A DNA stretch of 64,000 nucleotides from Mycolicibacterium sp. TUM20985 (GTDB taxonomy: Bacteria; Actinomycetota; Actinomycetes; Mycobacteriales; Mycobacteriaceae). The stretch lies in NCBI RefSeq assembly GCF_030295745.1, contig NZ_AP027291.1:4836001-4900000 (forward strand), given 5' to 3'. Numbering within the stretch: position 1 is the stretch's first letter; each line of letters begins with the position of its first letter. A program made the translations under genes and the position numbers. The notes under the pieces are model-generated. The model saw nothing but the letters and a program-made list of their open reading frames with translations, had not been told where the DNA came from and did not search any database. This document shows positions 12,541-22,600 of the stretch, piece by piece.

Positions 12541-13851
12541 ATGAAACGAATTCAGTTCGCCCGGTCGCGACGGAGTCGGGCAATCGCGCTGGCCAGCGCG
12601 CCACTGGTGGCCGCCACGTTGTTGACCGGCTGCGGCAGTGAAGGCGGTCCCCCGACGTTGACGTGGTACATCCTGCCCGACAACGGCGGCTCGGCGACGC
12701 GCGCGCAGGAGTGTGCGGACGGCTCCGGCGGCGCGTATCAGGTGCGCATCGAATCGCTGCCGAGCACCGCCACCGCGCAACGCGAGCAGATGGTCCGACG
12801 TCTGGCGGCGGGTGACACCTCGATCGACGTCGTGAGCCTGGACGTGGTGTTCACCGCCGAGTTCTCCAACGCCGGCTTCCTGCGCCCTTACACCGCCGAG
12901 GAGACCGCGCGCCTCACGGCCGGGATGCTGCCCGCGCCGGTGGAGACCGGGATGTGGGACGACAAGCTCTTCGGCGCGCCGTACAAGTCCAACGCGCAGC
13001 TGCTCTGGTACCGCAAGTCGCTGGCCGCGGCGGCCGGAATCGATCCCACCAGCGACACCTTCACGTGGGACGAGATGCTGAAAGCCGCTGTGCAGCAAGG
13101 CAAGAAGATCTCGGTTCAGGGTCAGCGGTATGAGGGCTACATGGTCTGGATCAACGCGCTGGTGCTGTCGGGTGGCGGTGAGGTACTCCAAGACGTCGAA
13201 GCCGGCCGCAACGCCAAGCCGGCGCTGGCCAGCCCCGCCGGCGACAAGGCCGCCGAGATCGTCGGCAACCTGGCCCGCTCCACCGCCGCGGCACCCGACC
13301 TGTCCAACGCCGCGGAGGAACAGGCCCGTGCCACGTTCCAGTCCGAGCAGGGCATGTTCATGCTGAACTGGCCCTACGTGCTTGCGGCCGCGCGCAGCGC
13401 CGCAGAGGAGGGCACGCTCGCCCAGGAAGTGGTCGACGACATCGGCTGGGCCCGCTACCCCAGGGTCTCCCCCGACCGGCCCAGCGCCCCGCCGCTCGGT
13501 GGAGCCAACCTCGGTGTCGGCGCCTACTCCAAGCACCCCGAGCAGGCGGTCGCCCTCGTCGAGTGCATCAACGCCGAGGCGAAGGCCACCAAGTACATGC
13601 TCGACGAAAGCGAGCCTTCGCCGTACGCCGCGTCCTACGACGACCCAGAGATCCGTTCGGAGTACGCCAACGCCGATCTGATCAGGGAATCCATCGCCGA
13701 GGGCGGTCCCCGTCCGCTGACGCCGTTCTACACCGACGTCGCGGGCGCGGTCACGCAGACGTGGCACCCGCCGGCATCGGTCACCAACGAAACCCCCGAG
13801 AGGACAGACCAATTCATGGCTGACGTGCTGGCGGGGAGGCGACTGCTGTGA
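12541..13851 (+). CDS. Sugar ABC transporter substrate-binding lipoprotein
   Basis: 436 residues. It has a signal peptide with a charged start (MKRIQFARSRRSRA), a hydrophobic core and lipobox LLTGC, then a solute-binding protein of the carbohydrate class (SLDVVFTAEFSNAGFLRPY, LFGAPYKSNAQLLWYRKSL, MVWINALVLSGGGEVL). It binds a mono- or oligosaccharide outside the membrane. It resembles but is not obviously LpqY; the paralogy is inferred from recalled LpqY sequence. The stop overlaps the first permease start by 4 nt, so it is the first gene of a five-gene operon. Confidence 0.88.
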   Translation: MKRIQFARSRRSRAIALASAPLVAATLLTGCGSEGGPPTLTWYILPDNGGSATRAQECADGSGGAYQVRIESLPSTATAQREQMVRRLAAGDTSIDVVSLDVVFTAEFSNAGFLRPYTAEETARLTAGMLPAPVETGMWDDKLFGAPYKSNAQLLWYRKSLAAAAGIDPTSDTFTWDEMLKAAVQQGKKISVQGQRYEGYMVWINALVLSGGGEVLQDVEAGRNAKPALASPAGDKAAEIVGNLARSTAAAPDLSNAAEEQARATFQSEQGMFMLNWPYVLAAARSAAEEGTLAQEVVDDIGWARYPRVSPDRPSAPPLGGANLGVGAYSKHPEQAVALVECINAEAKATKYMLDESEPSPYAASYDDPEIRSEYANADLIRESIAEGGPRPLTPFYTDVAGAVTQTWHPPASVTNETPERTDQFMADVLAGRRLL

Positions 13852-14780
13852 CCGCGGTGCAGACTCCACCCGTCGAGAAGCAACCGGAGAAGGCGGCCGT
13901 CAGTGCCCGGGTCCGCGGCGAGCGTCGGCTCGGTCTCTACCTGACCCTGCCGTCGTACATCGTGATGCTGCTCGTCACCGCCTACCCCCTGGGTTACGCA
14001 CTGGTGTTGTCGCTGTACAACTTCCGGTTGACCGACCCCGACGGACGCAGTTTCGTCGGGCTGACCAACTTCGGCGTCATCCTGACCGACCCGGTGTGGT
14101 GGAACGACTTCGTGACCACCTTGGCGATCACCATCGCCACCGTCGCAGTCGAACTCGTCCTCGGCTTCTGGTTCGCGTTCGTGATGCTGCGCATCATCCG
14201 CGGCCGCGGTCCGCTGCGTACCGCGATCCTGATTCCCTACGGGATCGTGACGGTGGTGTCGGCGTTCATCTGGCGCTACGCATTCGCCATCGACTCGGGG
14301 TTCGTCAACCAGTGGATCAACCTCGTGGACTTCGACTGGTTCGGCGGTCGTTGGTCGGCGATCTTCGTGATCTGCCTGTCCGAGATATGGAAGACGACGC
14401 CGTTCATCTCGCTGCTCCTGCTCGCCGGTCTTGTCCAGGTTCCCGAGGAGATGCAGGAGGCGGCCAAGGTCGACGGGGCGACGGCATGGCAGCGCTTGCG
14501 CAAGATCACGCTGCCGAACATGAAGGCCGCCATCATGGTGGCGCTGCTGTTCCGCACGCTCGACGCCTGGCGCATCTTCGACAACCCCTACGTGATGACG
14601 GCCGGTGCCAACAACACCGAGACCATCTCCTTCCTGGCCTACCGGCAGAACGTCACGCTGGTGAATCTCGGGATGGGGTCGGCGGTTTCGGTGCTGCTAT
14701 TCCTCACCGTGGTGGCCATCGCGTGGATCTTCATCAAGGTGTTCAAGACCAACCTGTCACAAGTCAGGGGTGACCAGTGA
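13848..14780 (+). CDS. Sugar ABC transporter permease 1 (SugA-like)
   Basis: 310 residues, six predicted membrane segments from LYLTLPSYIVMLLVTAYPLGYAL onward. The cytoplasmic EAA loop EAAKVDGATAWQRLRKITLP, which docks on the ATPase, is near residue 205. The GTG start overlaps the lipoprotein stop (GTGA), and its stop overlaps the next permease the same way, so the importer subunits are translationally coupled. Confidence 0.92.
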   Translation: MTAVQTPPVEKQPEKAAVSARVRGERRLGLYLTLPSYIVMLLVTAYPLGYALVLSLYNFRLTDPDGRSFVGLTNFGVILTDPVWWNDFVTTLAITIATVAVELVLGFWFAFVMLRIIRGRGPLRTAILIPYGIVTVVSAFIWRYAFAIDSGFVNQWINLVDFDWFGGRWSAIFVICLSEIWKTTPFISLLLLAGLVQVPEEMQEAAKVDGATAWQRLRKITLPNMKAAIMVALLFRTLDAWRIFDNPYVMTAGANNTETISFLAYRQNVTLVNLGMGSAVSVLLFLTVVAIAWIFIKVFKTNLSQVRGDQ

Positions 14781-15610
14781 ACAGCGCCAAGAGCACCCGC
14801 CGGTGGACCATCGCCGGCATCGTCATCGTCCTCTACAGCTTCTTCCCGCTGTTGTGGATGATCAGCCTGGCCTTCAAGCCGCCGTCGGACATCGTCTCGG
14901 GCACTCCGCAGTTCCTGCCGAGCACGTTCACGCTGGACAACTTCGCCCAGATCTTCAGCAACCCGCTATTCACCCGCGCCCTGATCAACTCGATCGGCAT
15001 CGCGGTGATCGCCACGCTCATCTCGGTCGTCATTGCGATGTTCGCGGCGTATGCCATTGCGCGACTGGAGTTCCGGGGCAAGAAGCTGTTGTTGTCGCTG
15101 GCGTTGGGCATCGCGATGTTCCCGCAGGCGGCCCTGGTCGGCCCCCTGTTCGACATGTGGCGCGGACTAGGCATCTACGACACCTGGCTCGGGTTGATCA
15201 TCCCCTACCTGACCTTCGCCCTGCCGCTGTCGATCTGGACCATGTCGGCGTTCTTCCGGCAGATCCCGTGGGAGATGGAACACGCCGCCCAGGTCGACGG
15301 CGCTACCGCATGGCAGGCGTTCCGCAAGGTGATCGTGCCGTTGGCGGCGCCAGGGGTGTTCACCACCGCGATCTTGACGTTCTTCTTCTGCTGGAACGAC
15401 TTCCTGTTCGCCATCTCGCTGACGTCGACCGACAGCGCACGTACCGTGCCTGCGGCGTTGGCGTTCTTCCAGGGCGCCTCGTACTTCGAGTCACCGGTGC
15501 CCTACATCATGGCCGCGTCGGTGATCGTCACCATCCCGGTCGTCATCCTCGTCCTCGTCTTCCAACGCCGCATCGTCGCCGGGCTCACCTCCGGCGCAGT
15601 GAAGGGATAA
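14777..15610 (+). CDS. Sugar ABC transporter permease 2 (SugB-like)
   Basis: 277 residues, MalG/SugB type with six membrane segments and the EAA loop HAAQVDGATAWQAFRKVIVP. It starts at GTG within the GTGA overlap with permease 1. It pairs with the upstream permease to form the channel. A longer open frame starting at 14770 runs over this gene into the ATPase, but its first part is an out-of-frame shadow. Confidence 0.92.
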   Translation: MNSAKSTRRWTIAGIVIVLYSFFPLLWMISLAFKPPSDIVSGTPQFLPSTFTLDNFAQIFSNPLFTRALINSIGIAVIATLISVVIAMFAAYAIARLEFRGKKLLLSLALGIAMFPQAALVGPLFDMWRGLGIYDTWLGLIIPYLTFALPLSIWTMSAFFRQIPWEMEHAAQVDGATAWQAFRKVIVPLAAPGVFTTAILTFFFCWNDFLFAISLTSTDSARTVPAALAFFQGASYFESPVPYIMAASVIVTIPVVILVLVFQRRIVAGLTSGAVKG

Positions 15611-15612
15611 CC

Positions 15613-16815
15613 ATGGCAGCAATCACCATGCGCAACATCGTCAAGAAGTACGACGACGGCTTCCCCGCCGTCAACGACGTCAGCATCGACGTCGCCGACG
15701 GCGAGTTCATGATCCTCGTCGGCCCGTCGGGCTGCGGGAAGTCCACCCTGCTGCGGATGATCGTCGGGCTGGAGGACATCACCTCCGGCGACATGATCAT
15801 CGGCGACACCCGGGTCAACGACAAGGCCCCTCGCGACCGCAACCTGGCGATGGTGTTCCAGAACTATGCCCTCTACCCACACCTGACGGTCTTCGAGAAC
15901 ATCGCCTTTCCACTTCGGCTGTCCGGCAAGTACTCCGATGAGGAGATCCGCAAACTCGTCACCGACGCCGCCGACACGCTCGAGCTGGGTGAACACCTCG
16001 ATCGCAAGCCGGCCAACCTCTCCGGCGGGCAGCGTCAGCGGGTGGCGATGGGCCGCGCGATCGTGCGCCAAGCCGACGCGTTCCTCTTCGATGAGCCGTT
16101 GAGCAACCTCGATGCCAAGCTGCGCGGTCAGATGCGCACCGAGATCCTGCGGCTGCAGCGCCGCCTCGGGGTCACCACCGTCTACGTCACCCACGACCAG
16201 ACCGAAGCCATGACGCTCGGTGATCGGGTCGCGGTGCTGAAGAAGGGCGTGCTGCAACAGATTGCGAGCCCGCGGGAGCTCTACGACCAGCCGGTCAACC
16301 TGTTCGTCGCCGGCTTCATCGGGTCACCGCCGATGAACTTCGTGCCCGCGCACGTCAATGGCAACGAGGTCGAGCTCCCGTTCGCCACGATCCCGCTGCG
16401 CGACGAGTGGCGCGAGTCGCTCGAGGACGACAAGGTCTACATCGCGGGTATCCGGCCCGGCGCCTTCGAGGACGCCGAGTTCGTGGACGAGAGCAAAAAG
16501 TCCCGCGGCGTCACCTTCGACGTCACGATCGACGTGATGGAATGGCTGGGCAACGAGCAGTACGCCTTCGTTCCGTTCGAGGCAACCGCCGAGATCAGTT
16601 CGCAGCTGGCCGAACTCGCCAGCGAGCTCGACAGCGAGCACATGCGGACGCAGATCTGCGTCGAGCTGGATCCGCTGAGCCGCGTACGTGCGGGGGATCA
16701 GGCAACGCTGTGGCTCGACGCCGAACGAATCCATCTGTTCGACCCGGCGTCCGGTGACAACCTCACCCGGGTGAGCGACACGTCCGGGCGGCACGCCGCC
16801 CCCGCCGCGGGCTAG
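15613..16815 (+). CDS. Sugar ABC transporter ATPase (SugC/MsmK-like)
   Basis: 400 residues. Walker A GPSGCGKST (about residues 38-46), Q-loop VFQNYALYPHLTV, signature LSGGQRQRVAMGRA, Walker B FLFDEPLSNLD and switch His VTHDQTEAM are present. They are followed by the OB-fold regulatory domain typical of MalK/SugC. The ATG lies 3 nt after the permease stop. It energises the importer encoded just upstream. Confidence 0.93.
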   Translation: MAAITMRNIVKKYDDGFPAVNDVSIDVADGEFMILVGPSGCGKSTLLRMIVGLEDITSGDMIIGDTRVNDKAPRDRNLAMVFQNYALYPHLTVFENIAFPLRLSGKYSDEEIRKLVTDAADTLELGEHLDRKPANLSGGQRQRVAMGRAIVRQADAFLFDEPLSNLDAKLRGQMRTEILRLQRRLGVTTVYVTHDQTEAMTLGDRVAVLKKGVLQQIASPRELYDQPVNLFVAGFIGSPPMNFVPAHVNGNEVELPFATIPLRDEWRESLEDDKVYIAGIRPGAFEDAEFVDESKKSRGVTFDVTIDVMEWLGNEQYAFVPFEATAEISSQLAELASELDSEHMRTQICVELDPLSRVRAGDQATLWLDAERIHLFDPASGDNLTRVSDTSGRHAAPAAG

Positions 16816-16831
16816 CCGGGCGGCCGCCGAG

Positions 16832-18076
16832 GTGGCCGCACCGGAGCTGCGGCTGCGCGCGCCCGCTCCCGGACTGCTGTCCCTGCCGTGGGAGCGGCCG
16901 CTCGCCGAGTGGCTGGCGCCCGAACAGCCGTTGCGGGACATGGCCGTTGGGCCCAGCAGGCACCTAGTCAAGTTCGTCGAGTGCGATGGTGCGCTGTGGG
17001 CGCTCAAGGAACTGCCGCCCCGCATCGCCACCAGGGAGTACGACGTCCTGCGCCAGCTCGAGGGCATGCGGCTCAACGCCGTTCGGCCGGCAGGGGTGGT
17101 GCGCCAACCCGACTTCGACACCTCGATCCTCCTGACGCGGTACCTCGTCGGCTCCTGGCAGTACCGGCGACTGTTCCTGCGGTTGCCGCCCGATGCGCCC
17201 AAGCAGCGCGCCCGGCTGCTCGACGGCATGGCGTCGCTGTTGGTCGAACTGCACCGCCACGGCGTCTTCTGGGGCGACTGCTCGCTGGCCAACACGTTGT
17301 TCACCCGGGACGGTCAGGTGTTGCAGGCCTCCCTGGTAGACGCCGAGACCAGCGAGGTTCATCCCCACCTGTCAAGCGGTCAGCGGGAGCTCGACGTGGA
17401 CGTGACGGTGGAGAACGTGGCGGCCGGGCTGATGGACGTCGCGGCCCGCATCGACGGGGGAACGTCGTTGCGCGATCAGCTGATTGGTGAGGCGCTCAGC
17501 CTGCGGGCCCGCTACGAGGGGCTGTGGGAACTGCTGCACGCGGAGCCGGTGTTCGGCTATGCGGATCGCTACCGGGTCGAGGGCCGAATCCGCAAGCTCA
17601 ACGAGCTGGGCTTCGCGGTCGACGAGGTGTCGCTGCAGCCGACCGATGCCGGCGCGGACCAGCTCCGGTTGCACGTCGCGGTCGGTGACCGTCGCTTCCA
17701 CGCCACCCGGTTGCGCGAGCTCGCCGGTCTGGACGTCGGCGAGGGACAGGCCACGCATCTGTTGGGCGATCTGCACGCATACCAGGTGCAGCTGTGCCGC
17801 GACGCCGGGCACGACGTCGACGAGCGCACCGCCGCGCAACTGTGGGTGATGGAGCTCGTCAGACCGACGATGCACCGGGCCCATGCGGCGGTCGGGCACA
17901 CCGGCACCGCGATCCAGGCGTACTGCGATCTCCTAGAGGTGCGCTGGCTGTTGTCGGAGCAGGCCGGTCACGACGTGGGCACCGAGCGGGCGCTGATCGC
18001 GTTGGCGGGCAACGTCTTACCCCCGGACTCCGCGGCGCAGTTGCTGGTGGTGGAGACGCCCGACGGCGACGACTAA
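16832..18076 (+). CDS. DUF4032-like protein with kinase fold, sugar-import operon
   Basis: 414 residues, GTG start 17 nt after the ATPase stop, so it is the last gene of the operon. The N-terminal half has kinase-like landmarks: a Lys in LWALKELP, a Glu in EYDVLRQLEG, a catalytic-loop-like segment HRHGVFWGDCSLANTLF and a metal-binding Asp in SLVDAETSE. That pattern matches the LPS-kinase/DUF4032 superfamily. The C-terminal half (after about residue 230) is helical with no recognised motif. It might phosphorylate an imported sugar or a protein; this is inference. Family name moderately sure. Confidence 0.7.
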   Translation: MAAPELRLRAPAPGLLSLPWERPLAEWLAPEQPLRDMAVGPSRHLVKFVECDGALWALKELPPRIATREYDVLRQLEGMRLNAVRPAGVVRQPDFDTSILLTRYLVGSWQYRRLFLRLPPDAPKQRARLLDGMASLLVELHRHGVFWGDCSLANTLFTRDGQVLQASLVDAETSEVHPHLSSGQRELDVDVTVENVAAGLMDVAARIDGGTSLRDQLIGEALSLRARYEGLWELLHAEPVFGYADRYRVEGRIRKLNELGFAVDEVSLQPTDAGADQLRLHVAVGDRRFHATRLRELAGLDVGEGQATHLLGDLHAYQVQLCRDAGHDVDERTAAQLWVMELVRPTMHRAHAAVGHTGTAIQAYCDLLEVRWLLSEQAGHDVGTERALIALAGNVLPPDSAAQLLVVETPDGDD

Positions 18077-18081
18077 CCTCG

Positions 18082-18136
18082 CGCGATTTCGGCGCGCTAA
18101 CCGTCGCTGAGCGAACGTTTGCGCGCCGAAATCGCG
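18082..18136. terminator. Bidirectional terminator between convergent genes
   Basis: Perfect 16-bp inverted repeat (CGCGATTTCGGCGCGC at 18082-18097 and its complement at 18121-18136) with a 23-nt spacer. The left arm abuts the stop codon of the ROK gene, and the right arm lies inside its last codons. It can fold in transcripts from either direction. Confidence 0.7.
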
Positions 18137-19032
18137 TTGTTGAAGAGCGCCGCCGCGCCCACCAGACCGGCGTTGCCACCGAGTTCGGCGGGCACCACGC
18201 GCAGGTCCCTGATGAAGTCGAGCCCCGCATAGTGTGCGAGCGCCTCGCGCAGCGGGTCGAACAGCAGCGCACCGGACTTAGCGACGCCCCCGCCGATGAC
18301 CACCAGGTCCAGATCGCACACCGCCGCCACCGACGCAATCATCCTCGCGAGCGCGTACCCAGCACGATAGAAGGCGCGAAGCGCAGTGACGTCACCCGCG
18401 TTGGCCGCGTCGGCGAGTTCCTTGGCATCGGCTCCTGGCGGTGCGGCCCAACCGTTCTCGCGCGCCCAGCGGGCCAAGTGCGGGCCCGACGCGACGGTCT
18501 CGACGCAGCCGTGCCCGCCGCAGGTGCACAGCGCACCGTCGAGCTCGACGACGACGTGGCCGACGTGCCCGGCGTTACCGGTCCGCCCGTCATACGGTGC
18601 GCCGTCGAGGACCAACCCGCCACCGATGCCGGTGGACACCACCATGCCAAGCATGAACTGCGCATCGCGGCCCGCGCCCCGCCACCGTTCACCCATCGCC
18701 ATGCACAGGCCGTCCCCGCCGAGCCGTACGGGCAGGCCGGTTGCCGCAGCGACCCGGTCGACGATCGGAAAGCGTTGCCACGCCGTGATGTTGATGGGGC
18801 TGATCGTGCCGCTCGGCAGGTCGATGGGTCCGGCGGATGAAATCCCCACACCCGTCACCGCACCCCCGGCGGCCGCCATCGCCTCGGCGAGCAACCGTTC
18901 GACGACCGCCCAGATGGCCTCGGCGTCCTCGCGGGGTGTCGGCAGCTGCGCATGGTGGAGCAGGTTCCCGTCGGGGTCGACGAGTCCGACGGCGATCTTG
19001 GTGCCACCGATGTCCAACGCCAGGGTGCTCAT
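18097..19032 (-). CDS. ROK-family sugar kinase
   Basis: 311 residues. Phosphate-1 motif LALDIGGTKIAVGLV, catalytic-region STGIGGGLVLDGAPYDGRTGNAGHVGH (His and Asn of ROK) and zinc-binding CTCGGHGCVE are complete, so the protein looks like an active hexokinase/glucokinase-type enzyme rather than a ROK repressor, with no N-terminal HTH. Syntenic with Rv0650. It starts one nucleotide into the preceding stop (TGATG). Next to an alpha-mannosidase it probably phosphorylates released mannose or glucose. Confidence 0.92.
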   Translation of the reverse strand: MSTLALDIGGTKIAVGLVDPDGNLLHHAQLPTPREDAEAIWAVVERLLAEAMAAAGGAVTGVGISSAGPIDLPSGTISPINITAWQRFPIVDRVAAATGLPVRLGGDGLCMAMGERWRGAGRDAQFMLGMVVSTGIGGGLVLDGAPYDGRTGNAGHVGHVVVELDGALCTCGGHGCVETVASGPHLARWARENGWAAPPGADAKELADAANAGDVTALRAFYRAGYALARMIASVAAVCDLDLVVIGGGVAKSGALLFDPLREALAHYAGLDFIRDLRVVPAELGGNAGLVGAAALFNNAISARKRSLSDG

Positions 19033-19643
19033 CAGTGCTTGTGGGTGTTGTCGGGTTGCCGCGGGTCACCCGGATGTTCGTACCCCGGCGCCAGGTGCAC
19101 CAGCTCCGCGCGGCGCGCGTCGAGCCACCGGCGGAACTCCCGCCGCCGGGCCGCGGCCAGCAGGTGGTCGGTGATGTCGTCCCGAACGTCCTCGAGGGCG
19201 GCCTCGAGGCGACGGCCGCGCCAGCCGCCGCTACCGGGTGCGCGTCCGCCGAAGCGAAAGGGGTTGCGGCGGTGGTACTCCGCGATCTCGTCGTCGCTGA
19301 CCCGGACGGCCGACGTGACGTGGACGAACAGGGCCCTGGCGAGTGCGTCCTCGAGGGCCGATGCCGCCACGCTGCCGATCTCGAGCCGGGCCGCGGCGTC
19401 GGGCAGCAGCGCGTCCTCGGTCGGAGCACCGTCGGCCACCACACTCGCGGCCACGGACTCGGCGGCCACCACCCGCGTCGTGACCAGCACCTGGGTGAGC
19501 CAGCGCCGCAGCTGACGTCCCTCGCTGGTACCCGGTTGCGGCAGGGCACTGGCCAGCCGGCTGGCCCGCAGCCGGTCCTCGTTCGCGTCGACCTCGCTGG
19601 CGAGCACCTCCGCGCCACCGACCGTCGCCACCACGCGGCTCAT
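19032..19643 (-). CDS. Rv0649-like protein (SurA N-terminal-like; historically fabD2)
   Basis: 203 residues from ATG 19643, which overlaps the mannosidase stop by 4 nt (ATGA). The sequence begins SRVVATVGGAEVLASEVDA, resembling the N-terminal domain of SurA/PpiC-type foldases, and is otherwise helical with RRWLTQVLVTTRVVAAE and a basic C-terminal helix. It lies where M. tuberculosis has Rv0649, annotated as malonyl transferase FabD2. There is no GHSLG-type nucleophile motif, so that name should not be carried over. Function unknown. The open frame continues to 19829 but only as shadow. Confidence 0.7.
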   Translation of the reverse strand: MSRVVATVGGAEVLASEVDANEDRLRASRLASALPQPGTSEGRQLRRWLTQVLVTTRVVAAESVAASVVADGAPTEDALLPDAAARLEIGSVAASALEDALARALFVHVTSAVRVSDDEIAEYHRRNPFRFGGRAPGSGGWRGRRLEAALEDVRDDITDHLLAAARRREFRRWLDARRAELVHLAPGYEHPGDPRQPDNTHKH

Positions 19644-22600
19644 CGCACGACCACCTTCACCGCCGGTGAGTAGACGAGGTCCCCGGCGCAGGCCGCCCGG
19701 ATCAGCGCCCACCACTCGCCGGGTGGCAGCCACGCGGGTGGGGTGACGTCGAACACCAGGTCGACCGTGCCGCGGGCCGGCAGTTCGGCGCCGATGATGT
19801 TGGGACCCATCCACTCCCACGTCCCCCACGGGCTGATGAGATGCGCCTCGACGGTCAGGGCGGCGTACGCGTCGGTGGCGACGGTGATGCCTATCGTCGC
19901 GGTCTCACCGGCCGCCAGCTCGACCGGCTCCGGGTCGGTGATCAGCCGGAGCACCCGGTCGTCGGTGGCGCCGACTCCGATGATGCAGACGTCCTCGACG
20001 ACCTGGCGCCAGGACGCGGGCAGTGCGCTGCCGGTCACGCCGAGCTCGGCGCGCAACGGGTAGAGACCCGCCGCGGTATCGGGCGGCATCGTCACGTCGA
20101 CGATCGACTCGAGGAAGTCCCCCGGCGGCAGCATGAACGACAGATCGTCCGTCTCCACCGTCCACCCCGGCGGGCAGACGAGCCGCACCTTGCCGTGCAG
20201 CGGTACGTCTGTGACGTCGCTGACGGCGGTCAGCGCAAGCTGCACGGGGGCGTCGGGGTCGACGGCCAGTTGATGCGGGTGCAGGTGCGCGACCGCAGGC
20301 AGACCGCCCAGGGGCGCGGGTCCGCGATTGTGCAGCCAGTATCTGGCGTAGAGCGGTTGCGCCGGTTCGGCATCCGGGGCGAGTGTCGTGTCGGTGGCCT
20401 CGAGGACCCGCGGCAGGTTGAGCTGCAGGCCGAACGTGGCAATCTCGTAGCCGTGCAGGGTCAGGCCGCCCCGTTGGTCGGCGAGCGGCTGCTCGATCAG
20501 GTCGAGCCGCTGGGGATCGGAGACGGTGCGCAGACCCGATCGGATCACGACGTCGGCTGCGCCGCCCCGGGTTTCGACCAGTCGCAGCGCGATCCCGTCG
20601 TTCGCGTCCACGCGTCGACCACTGCCGCCCGCGGTCGGGTTGCCCAGGGCCTTCAGCGCGCCGAGGGCCACCACGCGAGCGGGTTCGATCTCCAGGAGGG
20701 CGCCCCACGGGGGCAGGCCGCCAGTCGAGGGGTCGTGCTCGGCGGCGACCACCAGGAGCGGATGGTTGAATTCGGCGCTGCGCGAGGGGATGTCCGCGTC
20801 GCGCCAGTCTCCGTTGCCGCAAGCGAGCGCGTAGTCGAAGGTGTGCGTCCAGTGCTGCAGCTGGAAGTTCGAGCCGTCAGGCGCGGTGCGTCGCGGCGGG
20901 TCGATCCAGGTGCCGGACGGCCAGCCCGTGCACGACCGCATGAGCGACGTGTGCAGGGTGCCATCACCGTCGACGGCGAAGCTCGGCACGCCGCGATTGA
21001 CCACGGCGACGGTGCGATCCTCGAAGTCCTCGAGATCGTCTGGTGCCGCCTGGTCGACGTGGATCTCGGCGCCGGCGAGATCCTCGATCAGCGCGGCCAC
21101 GGCGGCCACGTCGACGACCAACACCGGGAGGGCGTCGACGGCGCGCAGGTCCGCCCCGGGGACCCACACCTCCTTGAGCGAGCGGGCCGCCGGAATCCAC
21201 GTGCGCTCAGCGGGTTCGGTGACCTCCCCCAGAACGGCTGCGCTGAAGGCATTGACCTCGGGGCCGCCGACGGAGATCCGGACGTCGGGCAGATTCGAGT
21301 CGACGCTGAGGTCGCCGTAGCGGGCCGACTCCGCGGTGGTGCAGGTGGCGGTTACGCCCGCCCGCGCGAGGGCGACCATCAGCTCGCGGACCAACGGGTC
21401 GGTCTCCCCGCCGGGTGACACCACCTCGGCGACCGAGATCGCCCGGGCCTGCCCGCCGGAGCCGGTGAACCGCACCCGCACCATCGATGACAGCCCGAAC
21501 CAGCCGTACGCGGGATTGTCCAACGTCGAGGGGTACTTCTCCGCGTCGACCGCCCGGGTCGATCCGCGGTCGTGGGTCAGCCCGAATCCTCGGCCGATCA
21601 CGGCGTCGCCCACCTCGCTGACGGGCATGGCGCCCGGCACGGGACAGGGCCACCGCAGCCGCAGCAGCCGGTCCGCGCCGGTGAAGCCGTCGATGGTGGT
21701 ACGGCAGTCCACCCGGTCGAGCCCACTCCACAACGTGACAGTCTGCTTGTAGGTCAACAGGTTTCGGATGCGACCGGTGACGACGATGCGTTCACCGAGC
21801 GCGCTGCGGTAGCGCTGCATCGAGGTGGCCCGCTCACTGGCCGACGTCGTGACGGGGCCCTTGGGCAGGAGGTGCCACGGCCCCTCCCCCGCCTTCGGAT
21901 GCGCCGAATACTCGTCGTAGACGGCGAGTTCGTTGCCCACGCGGCCGTCCGCGATCAGCTCGCGACCGTCGGCGATCAGCGAGGACACTCCGCCGCCGCG
22001 GGCCCGGTCGACGCGCAGGCGATGGTGCTCGTTGGCTATCCCGTCACCCGGCATCGGCTCCCACCGCGAGGCCGCCTCGCCGCCGACGAACCGGTAGGAC
22101 CGCCAGCCCAGTGACGGGACGTCCCGCGCCAGCCAGCTGATCGAATGCCCGTCGTCCTCGCTGAGCACGGGTACCGCTTCACCGTCCGAGTCGACGACTG
22201 CCCCGTCGAACGGCACCTCGAACCTCATCGTCACGATGTCGGTCCGGTTGTGCGCCAGCGGGTTCCACACCACCGCCGAGCCGTCTACCGCCGAGGACAG
22301 CAGGCGCAGCGCGGTGTCACGGGCCTCGCGTCCGAGTTCCCACGCGTCGCGCCAACCGGTCAGCAGGTCGAGGTACACCTGATCGGACTCCGACCCGGTG
22401 ATGGCGTCGTGGTGTGCGCCGTAGGCCAGCTGCACCCACGCCTTGGCCAGCGCGGCCTCGGGGTATGTCGCGCCGGTGAGCACGCCGGCGAACACGGCGA
22501 AGCGCTCGGCCTCCAGCACGGCGTTCTCCGCCGCGCGGTTGGCCTGCTTCGTGTCGATGTAGGACACGTCCTTGCCGGTGTAGATGGGATTCATGTCGCG

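Noticed and set aside
12307-13869. 520-codon minus-strand frame over the binding lipoprotein
   Set aside because: Antisense shadow; the plus-strand frame has signal peptide, lipobox and solute-binding motifs.
14770-16815. 681-codon frame that looks like a permease-ATPase fusion
   Set aside because: Its first ~280 codons are an out-of-frame reading of the permease gene; the ATPase starts at ATG 15613.
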